The translations under genes were made by a program, and so were the position numbers. From positions 1-7,711 of the forward strand of contig DEPR01000004.1 of NCBI GenBank assembly GCA_002358895.1: a stretch of 7,711 bases of DNA. Direction: 5' to 3'. Below are positions 4,949 to 7,711 of this stretch, piece after piece. Every line of letters begins with the position of its first letter. Position 1 is the first letter of the stretch. The notes beneath the pieces are model-generated. The model did no database searches, was not told the DNA's origin, and saw only the letters and a list, made by a program, of their open reading frames with translations. This stretch comes from Ruminococcus sp. UBA3387. Its GTDB lineage: Bacteria; Bacillota; Clostridia; Oscillospirales; Ruminococcaceae.

Positions 4949-6190
4949 TTAAACCTGTACAATACTCAACAGAACACCTGCTGCAACTGCTGAACCGATA
5001 ACACCTGCAACGTTTGGTCCCATTGCGTGCATAAGCAGATAATTTGTCGGAACTTCTTCCTGACCAACCTTCTGTGAAACTCTTGCTGCCATTGGTACGG
5101 CTGAAACGCCTGCTGAACCGATAAGCGGGTTAATCTTACCTTTAGAGATGATATACATAAGCTTACCAAGGAGAATACCACAAGCTGTACCGATTGAAAA
5201 TGCGATAACGCCCAGGAGGATAACCTTACCGAAGGCAAGTGAAATAATCTTGTCAGCTCTTGTTGTTGCACCAACAGACACTCCAAGGAAGATTGTGATA
5301 ATATTCATCAGCTCGTTCTGTGCAGTCTTTGCAATTCTGTCGCAACAACCACTTTCTTTAAGCAGGTTACCGAACATAAGCATACCAACAAGTGGAGCTG
5401 CAGATGGAATCATAAGTGAAATGATAACAGTTACAAGAACAGGGAAAATAAGTTTTTCAACCTTTGATACTGTTCTCAGCTGTCCCATAACAACTGAACG
5501 TTCTTTCTTAGTTGTCAACGCTTTCATAATCGGAGGCTGAATAATAGGCACAAGAGCCATATAGGTATAAGCAGCCAATGCGATTGTACCTACACCGATG
5601 TCGTCGGTTTTTGAAAGCAGTTTTGATGAAACATAGATAGCAGTAGGACCGTCAGCACCACCGATAATAGCGATTGAACCACATTCAGCGGCACTCATAC
5701 CCAGTACTGCCGCACCGATAAATGTGAAGAAGATACCGCCCTGAGCTGCCGCACCGAGCAAGAAGCTCTTAGGGTTAGCGATAAGTGGACCGAAGTCTGT
5801 CATTGCACCGATACCCAGGAAGATAAGCGGTGGATATATCTGCAGTTTAACGCCCATATACAGAATGTCAAGCAAGCCACCGTGCTGTAATATATGACCA
5901 TAATTTATGTAATGGTCATTGATTGTGCCGTCGGCTTCGGTTATTGTCTGATAGTCCCAGAACTCAGGGTGATACATTTCTGCAAAAGGCAGGTTTGTCA
6001 GAAGCATACCGAATGAAATCGGCAGAAGCAGAAGTGGCTCAAAGCCTTTTGCGATAGCAAGGTACATAAACAAGAATGATATCAGAATCATTATAATATT
6101 TTTCCAGCCACCGTCAACCAGAAATCCTGCAAAGCCTGATTCAAGGGCAAGGTCAGCCATAGTTTCCAAAAAGCTATTTATAATACTCAT
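4949..6190 (-). CDS. oadB: Sodium-translocating decarboxylase beta subunit (OadB/GcdB/MmdB family)
   Basis: 413 residues, highly hydrophobic, with about ten membrane segments. Family role: the beta subunit decarboxylates carboxybiotin and couples this to Na+ export (oxaloacetate, glutaconyl-CoA or methylmalonyl-CoA decarboxylases). Signature blocks: GVKLQIYPPLIFLGIGAMTD (113-132), the Na+/carboxybiotin motif GGADGPTAIY (177-186, Asp180 being the conserved functional Asp), AAYTYMALVPIIQPP (206-220), VGATTRADKI (306-315) and MHAMGPNVAGVIGSA (388-401). Residues about 69-103 form a long polar loop after the second hydrophobic segment. The ATG has AAAGGA (6204-6209) 13 nt upstream, a wide spacing; Met11 is an alternative start but has a poorer ribosome site. 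It follows oadG by 33 nt in one operon. The substrate cannot be decided because no alpha subunit is present; the symbol oadB is generic. Confidence 0.95.
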   Translation of the reverse strand: MSIINSFLETMADLALESGFAGFLVDGGWKNIIMILISFLFMYLAIAKGFEPLLLLPISFGMLLTNLPFAEMYHPEFWDYQTITEADGTINDHYINYGHILQHGGLLDILYMGVKLQIYPPLIFLGIGAMTDFGPLIANPKSFLLGAAAQGGIFFTFIGAAVLGMSAAECGSIAIIGGADGPTAIYVSSKLLSKTDDIGVGTIALAAYTYMALVPIIQPPIMKALTTKKERSVVMGQLRTVSKVEKLIFPVLVTVIISLMIPSAAPLVGMLMFGNLLKESGCCDRIAKTAQNELMNIITIFLGVSVGATTRADKIISLAFGKVILLGVIAFSIGTACGILLGKLMYIISKGKINPLIGSAGVSAVPMAARVSQKVGQEEVPTNYLLMHAMGPNVAGVIGSAVAAGVLLSIVQV

Positions 6191-6223
6191 CAGAGTTACA
6201 CTATCCTTTCAAAAATCCTGTTA

Positions 6224-6655
6224 CTAAAATGGTCTTGTGTTTTCTATTATGCCTGCATTAGCCCAGACAGGTCTTGAAGGCTTAGCTGTTTTAACACTTT
6301 TCAGCACCATTTTCTTCCCTGATTTTGCTCCCATTGCCGCAACTGCTGCTGCAATTACTGCAACGATTTCTTCCTCGATTCCGTCCTCCACCACAGGTGG
6401 TGCCACAGGAGCAGGTGTTACAGTTTTTGTTTCAGCCAGTGCATTTTCAAGCTTCTCCTTAGCTTTTTTTGCCTTTCTTTTCTCTATAGCTTCAAATATC
6501 TTACCATATGCCGATACAAAAAGTATCAGGAGTATAAGTCCGATAAAAACAACTACAATGCCTGTAATTACTACAGATGATATTGTCCCCACGTCAAGAT
6601 TTCTATCAGTACCTTTCAGGAAAAGCTGTACGCAATTCAATATATTTTCATACAT
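6224..6655 (-). CDS. oadG: OadG-family gamma/delta subunit of a sodium-pump decarboxylase
   Basis: 143 residues. One membrane helix (about 23-48, VGTISSVVITGIVVVFIGLI and onward) is followed by a basic, helical cytoplasmic stretch (EKRKAKKAKEKLENALAE, 58-75), a Pro/Ala-rich linker (79-88), an acidic/Ala segment (IEEEIVAVIAAAVAAMGA, 93-110) and a basic tail ending RPVWANAGIIENTRPF. This is the normal layout of OadG/MmdD proteins, which anchor the soluble carboxyltransferase (alpha) and biotin carrier to the membrane beta subunit. AAGGAG (6667-6672) lies 11 nt before the ATG. It is the first gene of the oadGB operon, with a sigma-A promoter upstream. The Ala/Pro-rich sequence should not be taken for a biotin carrier: no MKM biotinylation motif is present. 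Confidence 0.92.
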   Translation of the reverse strand: MYENILNCVQLFLKGTDRNLDVGTISSVVITGIVVVFIGLILLILFVSAYGKIFEAIEKRKAKKAKEKLENALAETKTVTPAPVAPPVVEDGIEEEIVAVIAAAVAAMGAKSGKKMVLKSVKTAKPSRPVWANAGIIENTRPF

Positions 6656-6712
6656 TTTATTATTCTCTCCTTAATTTTATGGCGTTTCTGCCACAATACA
6701 TCAATCATCAAT

Positions 6713-6741
6713 ATTATACACCATTTCATATCTTTTTACAA
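6713..6741 (-). promoter_or_regulatory. Sigma-A promoter of oadGB
   Basis: Minus strand: TTGTAA (6736-6741), 17-nt spacer, TATAAT (6713-6718). The -10 is perfect and the -35 has 4 of 6 consensus bases. Predicted start near 6706, leaving a leader of about 50 nt before the oadG ATG at 6655. Confidence 0.72.
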
Positions 6742-6810
6742 TAGCAATTTTCTGTTTTTAAAATAAATTTAACACAATAATAACAATTACTTTCAGCCTT
6801 GAAAATGCAC

Positions 6811-6839
6811 TTGAAGAAGTTGTATATTTATGATATACT
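6811..6839 (+). promoter_or_regulatory. Extended -10 promoter of the mscS-family gene
   Basis: TTGAAG (6811-6816), 17-nt spacer, TGA then TATACT (6834-6839). The TGn element supports good activity. Start of transcription is expected near 6846, which would leave only about 15 nt of leader, with the ribosome site GAAAGGGTG (6846-6854) lying right at the 5' end. Confidence 0.75.
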
Positions 6840-6860
6840 TAATTTGAAAGGGTGATATAA

Positions 6861-7658
6861 ATGTTTGAAAATTTCAGCGAAAAGGTAATTGAATTTATAC
6901 CTAATATTATTGCGGCTATAATCATTCTGTTTCTGGGCTTTCTGCTTTCAAAAATAACCGTCAGACTAATGACAAAGGGTATGAAAAAAAGTAAGCTTGA
7001 GCCTACTGCCCGTTCATTTATACGGTCCATCATTCAGACGGTTTTATATATTCTCGTTGTGATTATGGCTTTATCTGCTCTTAAAGTGCCGATGACCTCG
7101 ATTATCGCCACCATCAGCGCAGCAGGTGTTGCCATAGCCCTGGCTTTACAGAGCAGCTTATCAAATGTTGCAGGTGGTTTTCTGCTTATGTTCTCTCACC
7201 CGTTCAGATGTGGTGATTTTGTAGAGATTAACAACGTTACAGGCACAGTAAAGGAGATTACAATTCTTTACACCAAGCTACTCACAACTGACAACAAGGC
7301 TGTAATCATTCCAAACGGTACTGCCGCCAACGCAACTATAATAAACTACACTCAGGAAGAATACAGACGTCTTGACCTGCATTTCTCAATAGATTACAAG
7401 TCCGACTACCACAAGGCAAAGGACATTATCCTTGACATTATAAATGCAAATCCTTTGGCACTTGACACACCTGAGCCACCATTGGTTACAGTTTCGGAAC
7501 ACGCTGAAAGTGCCGTTAAAATCCTCACAAGAGTCTGGGTTAAATCGGAAAACTACTGGGAGCTTGATTTTGCTCTTCTTGAACAGGTTAAGGACGCATT
7601 TGACAAGAACGGAATTGAAATCCCATACAACAAGCTGGACATCAACATTCATAAATAA
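6861..7658 (+). CDS. mscS: MscS-family small-conductance mechanosensitive channel
   Basis: 265 residues, the short MscS type. Family role: a homoheptameric membrane pore that opens under membrane tension and releases solutes during hypo-osmotic shock. Three membrane segments: about 12-30, 55-74 and the pore-lining TM3 about 78-112. TM3 has the Gly/Ala-rich face AAGVAIALALQSSLSNVAGG (87-106). The beta domain follows, with HPFRCGDFVEINNVTGTVKEI (113-133) and the PNG motif (151-153), then an alpha/beta C-terminal domain ending IEIPYNKLDINIHK. The GAAAGGGTG ribosome site ends 6 nt before the ATG. It is a single-gene transcript, divergent from oadG and closed by a terminator. Pairing with oadGB probably reflects only a shared intergenic region. 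Confidence 0.95.
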   Translation: MFENFSEKVIEFIPNIIAAIIILFLGFLLSKITVRLMTKGMKKSKLEPTARSFIRSIIQTVLYILVVIMALSALKVPMTSIIATISAAGVAIALALQSSLSNVAGGFLLMFSHPFRCGDFVEINNVTGTVKEITILYTKLLTTDNKAVIIPNGTAANATIINYTQEEYRRLDLHFSIDYKSDYHKAKDIILDIINANPLALDTPEPPLVTVSEHAESAVKILTRVWVKSENYWELDFALLEQVKDAFDKNGIEIPYNKLDINIHK

Positions 7659-7662
7659 AAAG

Positions 7663-7688
7663 AACGGACGAGTTTTCGTCCGTTTTTT
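7663..7688 (+). terminator. Intrinsic terminator of the mscS-family gene, possibly bidirectional
   Basis: Perfect 9-bp stem AACGGACGA (7663-7671), loop GTTT, TCGTCCGTT (7676-7684), then T6 (7683-7688), starting 5 nt after the stop codon. On the minus strand the stem is followed by CTTTTTATTTAT, so it could also end a convergent gene arriving from the right of the window. Confidence 0.9.
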
Positions 7689-7711
7689 ATTGCATTTTAT
7701 TCTTCAGCTCC

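Noticed and set aside
5148..5540. 130-codon plus-strand frame opposite oadB
   Set aside because: Antisense shadow of a conserved membrane protein gene, without a ribosome site or domain match.
6224..6655. OadG-like protein read as a fused gamma plus biotin-carrier subunit because of its Pro/Ala linker
   Set aside because: No MKM biotinylation motif follows the linker; the tail is the usual basic OadG C-terminus.
6237..6674. 145-codon plus-strand frame, Ala/Ser/Thr-rich
   Set aside because: It is the antisense shadow of oadG, whose Ala/Pro-rich coding sequence leaves the opposite strand open. There is no ribosome site and no recognisable domain.
7687..7711. Possible C-terminal end of a convergent minus-strand gene (last residues ELKNKMQ, stop at 7687-7689)
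   Set aside because: Only seven codons are visible. The position beside a bidirectional-looking terminator is suggestive, but the evidence is too little for a feature.
1..7711. CRISPR array, tRNA genes, transposase or integrase
   Set aside because: No regularly spaced repeat array, tRNA-like cloverleaf or recombinase-like protein was seen on either strand.

Overview
The window looks like a chromosomal segment of a low-to-moderate GC Firmicute, most likely an anaerobic gut Clostridia/Ruminococcus-type organism. The reasons are strong AGGAGG-type ribosome binding sites, sigma-A promoters, GTG/TTG starts, the Asp23/Gls24-FakA gene pair, a Na+-translocating decarboxylase beta/gamma pair and an RNase P RNA. 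This assignment is inference; no species is claimed.

Left part (1-1710): the first 24 codons of a minus-strand PadR-type regulator gene. It has a near-perfect sigma-A promoter (117-145) whose -10 and spacer are covered by a 9+9 bp inverted repeat. Divergent from it lies an AT-rich, isolated plus-strand gene (323-1654). It encodes a 443-residue mosaic protein: an N-terminal DUF4417-type domain, a Gly-rich connector, a histidine-rich central module and a small C-terminal module. This is the least ordinary gene in the window and looks like a phage-related accessory gene sitting beside core genes.

Middle part (1682-4271), all on the minus strand: an Asp23/Gls24-family gene (yloU-like) with its own promoter, then fakA (yloV, fatty-acid kinase), then the RNase P RNA gene rnpB and its UUCG-loop terminator. 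The fakA-rnpB gap carries two copies of a 21-bp GC-rich repeat, one of them touching the 5' end of the RNA.

Right part (4294-7711): minus-strand oadG-oadB (gamma and beta subunits of a sodium-pumping decarboxylase, with no alpha or biotin-carrier gene here) and yfbR (HD-domain 5'-deoxynucleotidase). Divergent from oadG is a plus-strand MscS-family mechanosensitive channel gene with an extended -10 promoter and an intrinsic terminator. Apart from the mosaic DUF4417 gene and a few small repeats, this is housekeeping and membrane-physiology content: lipid incorporation (FakA), Na+ gradient generation (OadGB), osmotic release (MscS), nucleotide turnover (YfbR) and tRNA processing (RNase P). No complete undescribed multi-gene system is visible; the best lead is the mosaic protein and its possible internal translation start.
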